64,000 nt of DNA. Source: Sternotherus odoratus (Eukaryota > Chordata > Testudines > Kinosternidae). Positions 24,449 through 36,340 of the stretch are shown one piece after another. The stretch lies in assembly GCA_032164245.1 (NCBI GenBank), contig JAVMKO010000003.1:11232651-11296650 (forward strand), written 5' to 3'. A model generated the notes under the pieces. It was not told where the DNA came from and ran no database searches. It was given only the letters and a program-made list of their open reading frames with translations. A program made the translations under genes and the position numbers. The number at the start of each line of letters is the position of its first letter. Within the stretch, counting starts at the first letter, position 1.

Positions 24449-25559
24449 TGAAGCTAAGTATATTTCCCAAAATATTATTTTCTCCTGGAACGCACATCTA
24501 ATAAATACTTTGCATATATACAATTCTTTGTATTCATAGGTCACAAAGTGTTTCAATAATTTATTAGTGTAATTTCTAGCTTAGTAAATGATAATAAAAA
24601 CTACTGCACATTTATAAGAGTTAAACAGAAAAAAATATGCATTCTTTGGACTTGAGAATGTATTAAATGCTCAGAACCTGGGAACTGGTAGTTTTTTATT
24701 CATTACAAAGTCTGGACCTTTCCCCTATAAAACACCACACACACTTGTACTGCTATCTAAATAAAATCCATACAACCTTCCCCCACCACACACACACACA
24801 CACACACAAAGTAGGAGAGAGAAACCACCAAACTCTCAGAACTGCAAAGATACACCACCACCACAGAACAACACTCAATAGTACCTGACACACTTTTGGT
24901 GTAACTGGACATCAGCAACTTATTCTATATAAATTATAAAAACATTTTCAACAGTTGTTTACAAACATGAATATACATAGGGCATAGTGAAACATTTAGA
25001 AAGCTATAGTGTAAACCCCAGGGAAATTGCTAAGTGGACAGAAACAGGATGCAGATCACCAGGCTGAGGAGTTATTTGTACCCATGCTCCCAAAAATGGT
25101 CATGGGCTCTGGGTGCCTCAGTTATTAGGGTGCTGTGCCCCTGAATTTCAGCCTTGTTGAGAATCTACAACTGCCACTGAGGTCAAGTGGAGTTGGGGAT
25201 GCTCAGCGCCTCTGAAATTCAAGCCCAAGGTGTCAGATGAGACACCCCAAACACCCAGCACCTGCAACAGGTGCCCAATTCGGGGGGGGGGGGGCTAATC
25301 TTGGTTTTAGCGTCTGGTCCCAAGGGTAGAATCTAGCCCAGGCGCCGAGAGCCGTATGACCATGATAAGAGGCCAAGGTACATCAGCAGATATTCCCGCA
25401 ACAGGGTGGGTGCTAGACTCAGAGACACACATAACAACCCTCCCCTTCTTTCCCGCCTCCACAGAAAAAAGATCCCTAGGCAGCCAGGCAATACATCCCA
25501 TGGGCTAATACCTCCACGGCCCCAGGAACTCCCTACATTAGTCAGGCAATAGCCACACG
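24449..25559. other. Intronic stretch; CA repeat and old MITE
   Basis: (CA)n at about 24786-24808. About 25080-25275 looks like a degraded palindromic repeat containing gggtgcctcagttattaggg and ctcagcgcctctgaaattca. A run of 13 G lies at 25282-25294. No exon is recognised. Confidence 0.4.
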
Positions 25560-26220
25560 CTGTTCGCTCGCCCTTGCTGGTGACTCACACACAGGGCTGG
25601 ATGCAGAGGTGTGCAAGGAAGGAAGGCGCAGCCTGGCCGGGTGATGGCCAATTAACCCCAGTGGGCTGGTGTCCAGAGACGGGGGGCGGTTGGGCAGTGG
25701 GAGAGGGGAGCTGCGCCGTCCTCGTTCCCCTACCCCCAGACACGGAGAGAGGAACCGAGGCCTCTCGGCAGCCGCTCGACTCTAGGTGACTAACCGAGCA
25801 GGGGGAAAATGGCGCCGCCCGGCGGGGGGGGGGGGAGGGGCCGGTTCCGCCACACATTGGCTGCGGCGCACCCGCGCCTCCATCTTCTGTGTGGCGGCTC
25901 GCGCCCCTTCTCCCTGGGCGGCCGGCGGCGGTTGGAGCCCCGCGTGACGGGGGTGGGGCGGGGGGTGGAGCAGGGGCGGGTCGCGCCGTGGGCCGCGGCT
26001 GACGTTTCCCTCAGGAAGGGGTTTTCCCCTGCGCGGCGGCCTGGGTGGCGCGTTAGAGCAGCCCGCGCGGGAGAGCTCCCAGAGGAGCCCCCGCTTGTGG
26101 GCCACCCCCTCAGCCGCACCGATATCCCCGCACCGATGTCAGAAGAGCCCCTGGAGCCCTCCTGAGGCGCTTCCACAGGCATCTCTACAGTCCCCGCTCG
26201 GCGCCTGGCTAGGAAGTCCC
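25560..26220 (-). promoter_or_regulatory. SUPT3H: CpG island, probable SUPT3H promoter
   Basis: CpG-dense, GC-rich sequence in an otherwise AT-rich intron. It lies about 15.5 kb upstream of the SUPT3H coding exon on the - strand, in the right place for the non-coding first exon that the exon at 10154-10257 requires. Motifs seen: AGCCAAT on the - strand (25854-25860), aaaatggcgcc at 25806-25816 resembling a YY1 site, and several GGGGCGGG-type GC boxes at about 25950-25980. There is no TATA box, as usual for such promoters. Candidate - strand donors exist, for example GTGAGT near 25580, but I cannot choose one. Divergent transcription is possible. Open frames on both strands reflect GC content. 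Confidence 0.65.
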
Positions 26221-26363
26221 GTACATCGTGTTAACATTAGAAATTAAAAGGGGCACCGATCCAGCACGCCGGGCCCTTTGTCATATATTCAGATAGATCC
26301 CCTCCCCCCCCCCCCCGCGGGCAGACAGGAGAGCCCCTATAGCAGACACTGCTGCAGAGCATG

Positions 26364-26485
26364 TAGGGTGACCAGATTGCAAGTATGAAAAATCAGGATG
26401 GGGAGGGGGGCTATTGGCACCTAGATAAGAAAAACCCCTAAATATCGGGACCGTCCCTATCAAATAGTTATATCTGGTCACCCTA
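26364..26485. mobile_element. Short hAT-like MITE, tagggtgacca ends
   Basis: The inverted ends tagggtgaccag and ctggtcacccta are perfect over about 12 bases. They are flanked by agagcatg (26356-26363) and agatcatg (26486-26493), an 8-bp duplication with one mismatch. The interior has the paired atcaggatgggg/atatcgggaccgtcc motifs of this reptile family. Confidence 0.85.
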
Positions 26486-26563
26486 AGATCATGTGTCTGA
26501 GGCTTAGACCCTACAGCGGTGGTTGGGGGGTCCAACTGGGGGCTCTGAAAAGTTGCCATAGCA

Positions 26564-26676
26564 CAGTGGTTTTCAATTTGTGATTTGCAGACCCCTGCGG
26601 GGCTTCAGACTAGTCTGCGCCTCCGTTTGAAAATTTTTAGGGGTCCACAAATGAAAAAAGGTTAAAAACCACAGCC
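26564..26676. mobile_element. Short hAT-like MITE, cagtggtttt ends
   Basis: CAGTGGTTTTCAATTTGTG on the left faces gttaaaaaccacag on the right, and internal cagacccctg faces aggggtcc. The octamer ccatagca flanks it on both sides (26556-26563 and 26677-26684). The last two bases do not belong to the inverted repeat, so the right border may be off by two. Confidence 0.75.
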
Positions 26677-27061
26677 CCATAGCAACCAGGCATTACTGCA
26701 GGTCATGTATCTGAAGCCTGGACCCTATAGTAGCTAGGCCCTACTGCAGATAGTGTATCTGAGGCTTGGACCATACAGCAGCCAGGCTGTACTGAAGGTA
26801 CTATATGTCAGGCTTTAAAGAAGAGTCCCGTCCCAGTGACTCTGAGACAAAAATTAATCCAAAAATAATAAGCACCCAGGGGTGTGCAAAGGGTTGCCAA
26901 AGACACATAGCTCCGAATCAAAGTGATGCTTCACGTATGAGGGTTTGATGCAAGATCCTTTCTTCTGGGCAAGTTTAAATGTCCCAAAAAGTGGGTCTTC
27001 TGATGAGTCTCGCAGGAAAACTGCTCCACAGCTTAATATCTGTTCCCCTCAGGAAGATTTT

Positions 27062-27324
27062 GGAGGATATTCAGGTCTGGTTTTTACATGGATTTTGTAC
27101 CAGTATAACTATTTTGGTTTGAGGCGTGATACACTGGTAAAATATAAAATGCCTAGTTTGGACACTGTTATTCTGGCATGAAGATGACATACCGATACAA
27201 CTTATTCCCCTTTCTGAATGGGAATAAACTATAGTGGTATAAGCCCACTTATACTAGTATAAACAAAGCCATATTATGGAAATGTACTATTTTATACTAG
27301 TACAGTTGAAGCAGTACAACTGAA
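27062..27324. mobile_element. Probable reptile MITE, accagtataact type
   Basis: Contains gtaccagtataactatttt and a mirrored atagtggtataagc with acttatactagtataaac, typical of palindromic reptile MITEs. Boundaries are unclear. It abuts the left arm of the inverted repeat that follows. Confidence 0.5.
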
Positions 27325-27407
27325 TGCTGAATGCTATCCCCACCCCTTTCAAAGAAAATAATAACCTAAAATCTACTATAATTCACATACAGTTGTGCAG
27401 CCACCAG
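27325..27407. repeat. Left arm of 83-bp perfect inverted repeat
   Basis: Reading tgctgaatgctatccccacc through to gtgcagccaccag, this arm is the exact reverse complement of 28147-28229 over all 83 bases, as checked by eye. The loop is 739 bp. Identity stops abruptly on both sides. Confidence 0.9.
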
Positions 27408-28146
27408 CTGTGTGTAACCAAGGCCTAAATTTTCTTCCAATTTTATTCCTTGACTCCTAATTATACCCTCTTATTAAACCCTAAACAAACCCTAAACTCT
27501 GTCCTTAACATCTAGCCTGTTTCAAATACTTGGATACTGCTTCACAACCATTGCCTTTCCCAGGTGTAAATTAGCAGGTTATACATATTTAGCTCCTTTA
27601 ACCTTTCCTCATAATTCCACCCCACTGTCCTCTTCTCTGCACCTCCAAATATGTTGTGTTACTTTTCTGTGAATTCCCTCCAGTATCTCAACAACTTTCT
27701 AGTACTGGGAAGGGAAGCTGATTTTGTTACAGATTACAAGATCAGAGTTACTTGGAAGCTGCCTACTTACTATCCCAAATAATATGTGAGTTGTGACACT
27801 GCTACTGACATGGCTAAGTGGCTACGTCCACGGGATTATTCCTGTCACTCCACAATCCTATGCAGAGTCTGTAAAATAAAATTAACAAAGATAACCAGAA
27901 AATATAAAATAAGAAAGTAATTATGTTTGTGAGGAGGTTTTGAGGGGGGGGGATGTGTTAAAAAAGCATGAAATGTTTTTTAAAGGCTTGTTTGGGATTG
28001 TGACTTCACAAGATTGTTAATCAAACAGTCTCTCTATAGATATAGATATCATTTTTATTTTGTCATCACCTATTTAACTAAAACTCTTGTACAGTTGGAA
28101 ATCATGTAAAAAAATTTACCAGGAACAATTCTCCTCAGAAACAAGT
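27408..28146. other. Spacer between inverted repeat arms
   Basis: 739 bp of ordinary AT-rich sequence. About 27476-27500 has three taaaccctaaac-like motifs, too few and irregular to be a telomeric array. A G-run is near 27944. No open frame of note, so the structure does not look like a transposase-bearing fold-back element. Confidence 0.5.
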
Positions 28147-28229
28147 CTGGTGGCTGCACAACTGTATGTGAATTATAGTAGATTTTAGGTTATTATTTTC
28201 TTTGAAAGGGGTGGGGATAGCATTCAGCA
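28147..28229. repeat. Right arm of 83-bp perfect inverted repeat
   Basis: Exact reverse complement of 27325-27407, beginning ctggtggctgcacaactgta and ending ggggatagcattcagca. See the left arm. Confidence 0.9.
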
Positions 28230-31200
28230 AATTAATCCTTAAAGGGCCCCCTGAATCGTGACTTGTTTGAAATTAATCTTGAAGAAATGTTTCATCTTTT
28301 TTTCCATAGCTCCCCCATGCTCCCCCCACCCTCTTCCCTTCTGCCACCAATGGCATGCCCCAAAGACATCCTCTCTTCCTGCTCCTATCCTATCAAACTG
28401 CCCCTTCTGTTTGCCGCCTTCCTATGTCTTTCCTGCCTTCTGTCCTATTTCTACCTCCTTCTCACACATCTTGGGGAGACTGGAAGATGTTATCACTCAC
28501 AGCTAGCCAACTGAGTGATCTCAACATCTCTTCCTTCCTGCTGTTGCCTACCATTGCAGAGGAAGAATTGAGAGCAACCCAGACACTGACAGTACCACAA
28601 TAGCAAAAGGCCAGCATTGCTGGTGGTGGTAATTTTTAGAGCAGCAGAGATACAGCAGAGAAGCTGAGATAGTGACTGGGACTGTTCCTTCCCCCCCCCC
28701 CCCCCCCCGAAATATTTACAAATACCTAAGCAGCCCCTGCCCAAATCAAAAAGAAAAAAAATCTGTCAAGTTGAAAAATATTTAGCAGTCTTCCCCAATT
28801 CTTGCCTTCCATTGGAAGATTTTTCCTCAGTTCTGTAGTCCTCAGTTAAATCCTACGGGAAATATACAGGGAAGGCAAGGATTAATATTCCTGATAATTC
28901 TAATATATAAATCAAGCAAATAATGGAATGAATGAGCATGCCCAATGGGAACTATATGTTTCCAAAAGGCTGAGCAGTCTCAGTGTTACTTGAGTGCTTG
29001 TGCAGTTAAAAGTACTATGCTTGCTGTTCGACAAGTCTCTTGAGTTCTTACTAAACTTCATAGGGACTTAACATAATTTCAGGCTTTCTTTATGCATCAC
29101 GAAGAACCAAAAAAGGGCACAAACGTATCCCTTGGCAGGTCACCTTTAAGATACATAAGTCATTATGAAATGTCTCGTCGCATTCACAAACTGGAGTCTG
29201 CTGAAACCATAACACACACAAAGTTTTACTTTTAAATAAGCCTGATTTTCTCTGTCATTTGTTTTCACTTTTATTGCTCCGCAGAACATAAAAAGTAAGA
29301 AAAAGATTTTTTTCCCCCTACATAGCATATAATTTACATCAGACATCCCAGAAGGTCGGTACCACTGGGGTGTCATTTAAGCACAATGAATATAAAATAA
29401 TGAAGTTCTTGCCAGAGTGGATGGACATAACTTCTTAGAGAAAGAGAGAGTTTCCAAAGCATGTGGGGAAAACACAACGGGAGACCGAGTGAATTCATCA
29501 CACCACAAAAATGTCTCCATCCTGTCGACAAAGTCATTAAAGGAAAATGAACCATTGTTGCTCTAGACGTTTGCATTCCTTTGGCACAGTAATTTCAGTA
29601 CAGAAGCATTGGTGCAAGGAGATTTTGCACACACTGGAGAAAAAATAATTTTTAAAATAATTTTTAAAAATATAGTGTGCAGAATATGTAATAAAAGAAA
29701 TCCTCCATGTTCCAAAGAAGAGCATGAGTCTCTACAGAAGCCACAACTAATAATAACACATCTGCAATAGGACAAAGTGGTCTCTTTTACTCCTGCCAAC
29801 AAGTCAAACCAAGTGGCAACATGGACAATTCTTTTCGAATGACCCACAAATGATGTCCTCCTTTAATTATACAAACGTTTCTACCTTTTGATGAACTATG
29901 ATGGTCTTCCTTTTAAAGATGCCTCATTGAGGGTTTTTTTCTCCCCTTCCTCCTTTTTTGTAACTTAATTTGTTTGCTTTCTCTAATGCTTTACAGTCTC
30001 CGTAGAAACAATCTTGGAGGAATGTGGGGATTAGAGAGGTTTGCTGCATTCAATTTTATTTAATTTTCTGGCAAAGGGTGTCCAAATTATAGAAAAATGT
30101 CACACATGTTTGCAGTCAATTGTAGCATATATCAGTTTCAGGTGCTAGGTTTTACTTTTAAATACAGATTTTTCTCCTCATAGGAACACTACTTTAAAGT
30201 AAGAAAGGCCAACATGCAGTATATAATAACAAAGGTAGTTGTAGAAAGCTGCTGCAGAATTGTTCATGGATGTGTCCCTTTATACATCAGCAATTCCACA
30301 GTAAGGTAGAGTCCTCTGAATTGGCAGACTGGTGGAAAGAGAAACATGCAAACTAAGCATCATCTTGATTATCAAAGCCTCATAGGAATGTGTTACAGTG
30401 GAAGACACTTCTGTTTCACCACTTGCTTTGAAAAGAATAAGAGACAAATCATTAACCCATTTTTAAATATCTGCACTAAGAGAAAGTTACATGTAAAAGA
30501 TACATTAGAGCAGAGAATTTACATAAACGGAATAATGGGGGGACGGTGAAGGTGAGGGTGACGACATATGGCAGGGAACACCAATTCATACCTGCTAACT
30601 ACTACAAATAAGTTTGCAGACAATAGCAAGCATGCCACTTATCCATCATTTACAGTCACTGAAGTGCAGTGAGCTATAACTGTTCCCTGGCAATTGTCCC
30701 AATTAACTAGGCGTGCTGTTTATTAGGATGCTGATTAAAGTGTACTCTATAATATAATAGGTATATAGTTGCCAACTCTTATTCACTTCTGGTTCATATG
30801 GATAAAATCACAAGAGCAGACCAGAATGATGTGAAAATAATGGTGTATTTTAAGCCAAAAGGGAATAAAGGATGAAAACTAAAGATCTGGAGCAATGTGG
30901 GGAAAACTAAAGATTTGGAGGCACAGCATTAGGTAGCACAACATGTTGTTATAACAGATCGGTTGTGTTGTGTGATCCAGATATGGCCTAGAGCCTCAGT
31001 TTGTAATTATTATGTTACATACATACACCCTCCCTTCTGTCAGCCCACATGCCAAACGCAAACACATAAGCAACATACTAGCAAAGTGGAAACAAATACC
31101 AAAGCTACCATTGCAGTTGTAGTCCAGACTGACTTTGCTGATCTCAGGGAATCCCCTAGAGGCAAGGACATGAAGAGACGTATTGCTTATGCACTGCCCA

Positions 31201-31395
31201 TGTGCCTTTCCCCTACCTCGCTCCCTGCCACTCCTCAGCTCAGACCAGCTGACTGCACAAGATGTACTGTCATGGTCTCCACAGACAGTTCAATATGGTG
31301 TTTGTTATTACTACTTTAAGCCCCAGGGTGCAGTAGCACCCCTAATTCCAGCATCACTGGGAACTTGTGTACATTACTGTATACTTAATCTGAAG
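28230..31395. other. Repeat-poor intronic stretch
   Basis: Over 3 kb in which I see no transposon end or exon. There is a run of 18 C at 28691-28708 and pyrimidine-rich sequence at 28300-28470, which leaves three frames open at once. About 30650-30735 may be a very old DNA element fragment. The lack of repeats is compatible with regulatory sequence within RUNX2 intron 1, but no specific element is identified. Confidence 0.45.
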
Positions 31396-31588
31396 TAAGG
31401 TCTCGTCTACAACTTGGAGTTAGCCACAATTCAGTTAACAGTGGCCAATAACCAATATCACTGCACCAATGCAAACAAATATCATCATTTGCCCCAACTG
31501 AGTATACAGTGTGCCAAGCAAATGTAGCTTTCCTTGTTTGTACTGGTGCAGCTGTACCAGCGGCTGACTCCTAAGTAAAGACAAAGCC
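31396..31588. mobile_element. Degraded reptile MITE, gtctac family
   Basis: Begins gtctcgtctacaacttggag and contains gagtatacagtgtgcc and tgtactggtgcagctgtacc, with weak inverted symmetry like 24185-24448. It is strongly diverged, so boundaries are approximate. Confidence 0.4.
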
Positions 31589-31716
31589 TAATTTGCTCTA
31601 ATTTGCCCCCAAAATTTACAAATCTGCTCAATCTCCTAATTCTAGCTGCTTCCTGAACTGGTCTCACCAAGATGCAGTAATGTCCTGATTTGGAATGCCA
31701 AGAAGACACTCTTGAT

Positions 31717-32134
31717 CAGGTTGGCCAACGTGTGGCTCTTCAGAAGTTAATATGCGGCTCCCTGAATAGACACAGACTCCTGGGTTGGAGCTACAGGCGC
31801 CAACTTTCCAATGTACTCGGGTTGCTCGCTGCTCAACCCTTGGCTCTCCCACAGGCCATGCCCCCACTCCAACCCTTCCCAGCCCTCCCCTGAGCCTGCT
31901 AAGCTTTGCTCCTCCCTATCTCCCAGAGCCTTCTGCATGCCACTAAACAGCTGATCCACAGGTGCAGGGAGTGAATGGGAGGCGCTGATCGGTGGGGCTG
32001 CCGGTGGGTGGAAGGCGCTGCCTGGGAGCATGTGTGGGAAGCTGATCTGGGGCTGCTGATATATTACTGTGGCTCCCTGGCAATTTACATTGGTAAATTC
32101 TGTCTCCTTCTCAGGCTCAGGTTGGCCACCCCTG
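31717..32134. mobile_element. hAT non-autonomous element
   Basis: The ends caggttggccaacgtgtggc and gctcaggttggccacccctg are inverted repeats. Flanks ctcttgat (31709-31716) and ctctagat (32135-32142) form an 8-bp duplication with one mismatch. The words gcggctccctg near the start and gtggctccctgg near the end are internal copies in direct orientation. Open frames inside are incidental. Confidence 0.8.
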
Positions 32135-32142
32135 CTCTAGAT

Positions 32143-35100
32143 TGTATCTCTAGGGATAGAACTACTCTAGAGAGATCTCTATGATTAAAGATCCCCGACC
32201 AGGAGGGCTCAAATGTTGAAGAATAAAGCCTGCTGCATAGTCCCCCTACTTGCCCATACATTTGGAGCTATGACTAAAGCAAAAGTGGAAAGCTGTAGCT
32301 AAACTGTGAGCAGTAATCAGGCAGCACCACCCAGGGCGCCTTAGCTAGGGAGGAGCAAACATAGCCAGCCAGAGTTCCTTCCAACCACAGAGCATGGAGC
32401 AGCCCAAGCTAGGAGCCCAGCTAGGAGATGTGCCAAAGTCAGCCAGAAGCATAGCAATTACTATAATAACAATTTCAGTTCTGGTAATCAGGACATTTTC
32501 TGTCTTTTATGTAAGTGAAGTAAAATATATTGATCAAATATACAAAGTAGAACACAATGTAGATAAAGAAAACGTTCAAATTTCAGAATCTTCAGTCTTA
32601 AAAAATAGGGATTTGGGAACAGACGTTGCCCCAGAGAACAGCTGGACTCTGAGCCCTTGTTGCTCCCAACTCATACATCTGGCTTGCTATAGACCCTGGC
32701 CGTGGGCCTGTGATGGGTAGGAAGAATAAGCCAAAGGACTCAGCTCCCCTCTGCTCACAGAAGCAGAGTCACATAAAACCCTATTACTTCTTTCTGGCCT
32801 GTATTTAGCATAATGAAAATTTCCAGAATTAAGCATATTCAAAACAGTAATTTTTGGAAGTACAGGAACAGTGCCGAGAAGTTGCATCAAATTACTCCTG
32901 GGCTTCAGAGTAAATAACATCAGCCACAAGTTGCTAAGGATTTAATTTCCTCAGCGTCCTGAAACAAATTAATGTTACTTGACCATGCAGAGCAGACAGA
33001 ACGCTGAGTCTACAGTCTCATCTTCCCCAAACATTTATTTCTTTAATTCTGGTGTCAGATGGTGTTTTGTGTCCATTACATTTCAGATAAAAATGCGGTG
33101 ATTATCTTTGATGGTGAGAAGCAATTCTTTTCCTCAATAAATGTTTAAATATTTAAACTGTTAAATATAAGAATAGAGCTCTCCTTGACTTTACAAAGAG
33201 TTGTGCATGTGTATCTAAGGGCATAACTTTGTCCCTTATGTTTTAGATTTCAGCACTAAGCTTCCAGTGTAAAGTATCCTGTGGACTATAATGCACAGCA
33301 TACTATTACACATTTCTGCCTTTCTTTTGGATATAAATCATTGCCTTTAACAAAGCTCCAGAGAATATTCTTCCCTCTTTTCTAAACAGTCCTCCTTTTG
33401 TTTGCAAGGTGCTCCTCACGTATAGAGCTTTGATCATTTATGTGACTGGGAAACAGAATAGGATACATTTTATTTCTGTGCTACTCCTCCCACATTTCCA
33501 TTTTATCAGTTTCAATTCAGCACCATGGTACAGTGGAAACAGGCACATTGGAAATGCTGTTGAGCAGATTAAATGAACAGATTAGATTAGATAAAGTATA
33601 AATTTAAAATTATGAACAAGTCAAAGTGTTGATTTAAATCTATCTAAACCTGCTTGGTTTGGGACTGACTACATGAGATGCCCATCTCTTTTCTCATGAA
33701 CCAGTATAATAGCTGAGATCAGTTGAGATATATTTTACTGACAGTCTCCATAGACTTGAGGCAGGGCATAGGCAGGCGAGAATTCTAGATTCTGGAATAT
33801 TTTCTCCTCTCTTCTTCCATCTGCTCTATATTACCAAGGAATTTATGCCATATTTGTCACACATTAGATTCCTAAGAGACCAATTCTTTTGGTCTTCAGC
33901 GCATAATGTAAGGCTCACCTATTCGGTCAGGCATTTGGGGCTGAGAAAGTGAAGAATGAGTATAAGACGTTTATGGGGATATGTTGTGTAAGTACTATGG
34001 TCCATATAGTGGGTTGACAGAGGCAAGTATAAGACGCTACAGAGGAAGGTGGAAAAAATCCCATAGAGGATAATTCTGCAATAAACTGCCGCACGGGATA
34101 TTTCTTCTTACTCTTCATACATCGGTGGTTGACTTATACTGTGAAGCATGAGGGTTTATATATCCTTTAAAAATATTTTAGTCTTATTGGATGTAACTGT
34201 GGATATTCTCTTTATCTTAAATATTTACTTTCAGGCCATGCTGCAGCTTAGTAGAGATTTGGAAATATGCAGGTCTTGATGGTGACTAAAGTTAATGGAA
34301 AGATTTGGAGGGATTGTTCATGAGGCTAGCTGCTTGTTCTAGATATTTCTTTATTACTGGTGGTAATTTGTGTCAAAACTATCTAGACTGCTAAATAGAT
34401 GCCTTGTATATGTTTAGACTTCTACAGCTGGAATTTTCAGTGGGAGCCCCTAACTCCCTTAGCTTTCTTTTAAAATTCCAGGCTAAATAAATATATAAGT
34501 AAAATATAAATGTCTAATCTGTTTTTAAATCTTACTCAGCTCCTGGCATCAAGGATATTTGATGTCAATGGGTTCCTCGAGTTGATTATGTGTTATGTAT
34601 AAAAGAAGAAATCATCTTGTATCAGTTTTTAAAGGTTTGCCATTCAATTTCAATGACTGTCCCCTTGTTATTGTGTTATCTTAGCTTTGCCACAATAGCA
34701 ATACCAAATGCCAAAAGGAAAACTCTCATCATGACATTAGAAAGTTTGATTTGATTTGAAGATTCAAGTGTTGCAGAGTCTACTACTTAACTTGTGTTCC
34801 TGAATACAATATTTATGTATATATTAGATCATAATGAATTAAACCCACTAATAATTGTTAAGAAGCTGATATACTCTAAGTAGACAAAAACATGGAAATT
34901 CAAAATTAATGCTGACATTGCAGATTTAACACAGTTGCAGTTTCACTCAGTTGTACCTTTACTAGGGCTGATATTTTGGAATAGCAAGGCTGTTTCTGTC
35001 CTGGGAAAATTAGCTGTTTTTCACAACTGATGTTAAAACTTGTCCTCTTTCCACATTTGTTCAAAGGCTGTTGAAAACAGTTGTGCTGGTGGTGGTCAAC

Positions 35101-35544
35101 TGTCTTGAACACCCATTGTAACAAACTGTTCTGTACACCTAGAGCCAAAGCCCCCTTGCGTTATTTCAGGCAAGTGATCCCAAAGGCTCTCATCAAGTAT
35201 GATTTACTACGGCAAGGGATAACTCAGTTGACATTGTGCACATTAACAGGGCAACCATTTTCAACGTTATGTGTGGTGGGCCTCGGGTGGGAAACTGTTT
35301 TTAAGACCACTTTATAAAAAATGGCTCATTTTCCAAGAGCAGACAAAGCCCAAGTGACATTAAATAGCATATGTGCTGAAATACACCCAGGTGAGGTAAG
35401 TATAAGGGAGCATCACCCAACATTCCAGCCTTAACTCTGAATTTTCTTGTTTTACATTCTAAATCCCTGACTCACAAGTAGATTTTTCTGGTTAACTACA
35501 TTGGTAATTTCATGTATTATAATGACAATATGAAGAAAACGAAC
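32143..35544. other. Repeat-poor intronic stretch
   Basis: About 3.4 kb without recognisable transposon ends, exons or RNA genes. It is part of RUNX2 intron 1 upstream of P2 and may contain regulatory sequence, but I cannot point to a motif that proves it. Confidence 0.4.
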
Positions 35545-36340
35545 ATCAGAACATCCACACTGAATCAGACCAGTGGCCCATCTAACCCAGTATCCTGTCT
35601 TCTGATGGTGGCTGGAGCCAGACGCTTCCGTGGGAGTGAACAGAACAGGGCAACTTATCAAATGATCCATTCCCAGCTTCTAGTAATTAGAGGTTTAGGT
35701 AAATCACGCTTGGCAGCTGACAAAGCCTTCACGTTGACTTGTAACACACATAGAGCTGGACCGACATAGAAGTCACTGGGCTGCGTGTTGGGGTTCTCAG
35801 TGATGACAGTGCTGGGATTCATTGGGCTGGTGCTCATGGCATTCAGTTTGCTGACTGGATCATTAGCTTCCCTGACTGCTGTGGCACGATGAGGATGCTC
35901 ATCCATTGCCCCCAAACTGATGTGACAGCTGCATGTTTGCTGATTATGGTTTCATCTGGTAGCTGGGGCCTTCATGACAGCCCGTTGTGCAGCTGTGGCA
36001 CAACACAGACAATGATGCACATTGTCGATGAATGCCTGCTGACTAGGTTCAGTGGTGGCCTAGGAAAACTGCATCACACCACTGAAGATGCCATCGCTTG
36101 TCTAGATGACTATGCACATGCTAAATAAGAGGTTTAGGGACACCCAGAGTATGGGTTTGCATCCCTGACCATCTTTGCTAAAGGCCATTAATTGACCTAT
36201 CCTCCATGAGCTTCTCCTATTCATTTTTGAACCCAGTTATACTTTTGGCCTTTACAGCATCCCCTGGCAATGAGTTCCACAGGTTGACAGTGCATCATCT
36301 GAAGAAGCACTTCCATATGGTAGTTTTAAACTGCCTACAT
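35545..36340. mobile_element. Amniote LINE 3' fragment (CR1-like), split
   Basis: The text gaatcagaccagtggcccat, ctaacccagtatcctgtctt and, after an insertion, gacctatcctccatgagctt and gagttccacaggttgacagt belong to one widespread reptile interspersed repeat, which I take to be a CR1-like LINE tail. The interruption at 35689-36138 is a separate insertion. Class assignment is from memory of the consensus and is less certain than its repetitive nature. Confidence 0.65.
35689..36138 (+). mobile_element. LINE insertion with inverted 5' part
   Basis: The insertion is flanked by an exact 11-bp duplication agaggtttagg (35689-35699 and 36128-36138) inside the older repeat. Its right part reads on the + strand as the end of a non-LTR retrotransposon ORF: PLCSCGTTQTMMHIVDECLL then a stop at about 36126. 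Its left part reads on the - strand as the start of an endonuclease domain, GPALCVLQVNVKALSAAKRD (35759-35700), with the N-terminal leader further right. Opposite orientation of the 5' and 3' parts plus a large internal deletion is the product expected of twin priming. Clade not assigned. Confidence 0.75.

Larger units (their letters stand above)
26310..26815. repeat. 48-bp minisatellite invaded by two MITEs
   Basis: Units of the type gtatctgaagcctggaccct begin at 26707 and 26755, a 48-bp period, with diverged units at about 26493 and 26803 and a partial one near 26310-26360. The array is split by two short hAT-like insertions (26364-26485 and 26564-26676). Confidence 0.7.

Noticed and set aside
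25585..26182. Open frames of 90-130 codons on both strands.
   Set aside because: GC-rich CpG island composition; no similarity to a protein and no splice context. SUPT3H exon 1 is expected to be non-coding.
27476..27500. Telomere-like taaaccctaaac motifs.
   Set aside because: Only about three irregular copies; not an array.
28258..28603. Three overlapping open frames of about 82 codons.
   Set aside because: Pyrimidine-rich sequence is poor in stop codons in all frames; no domain is seen.
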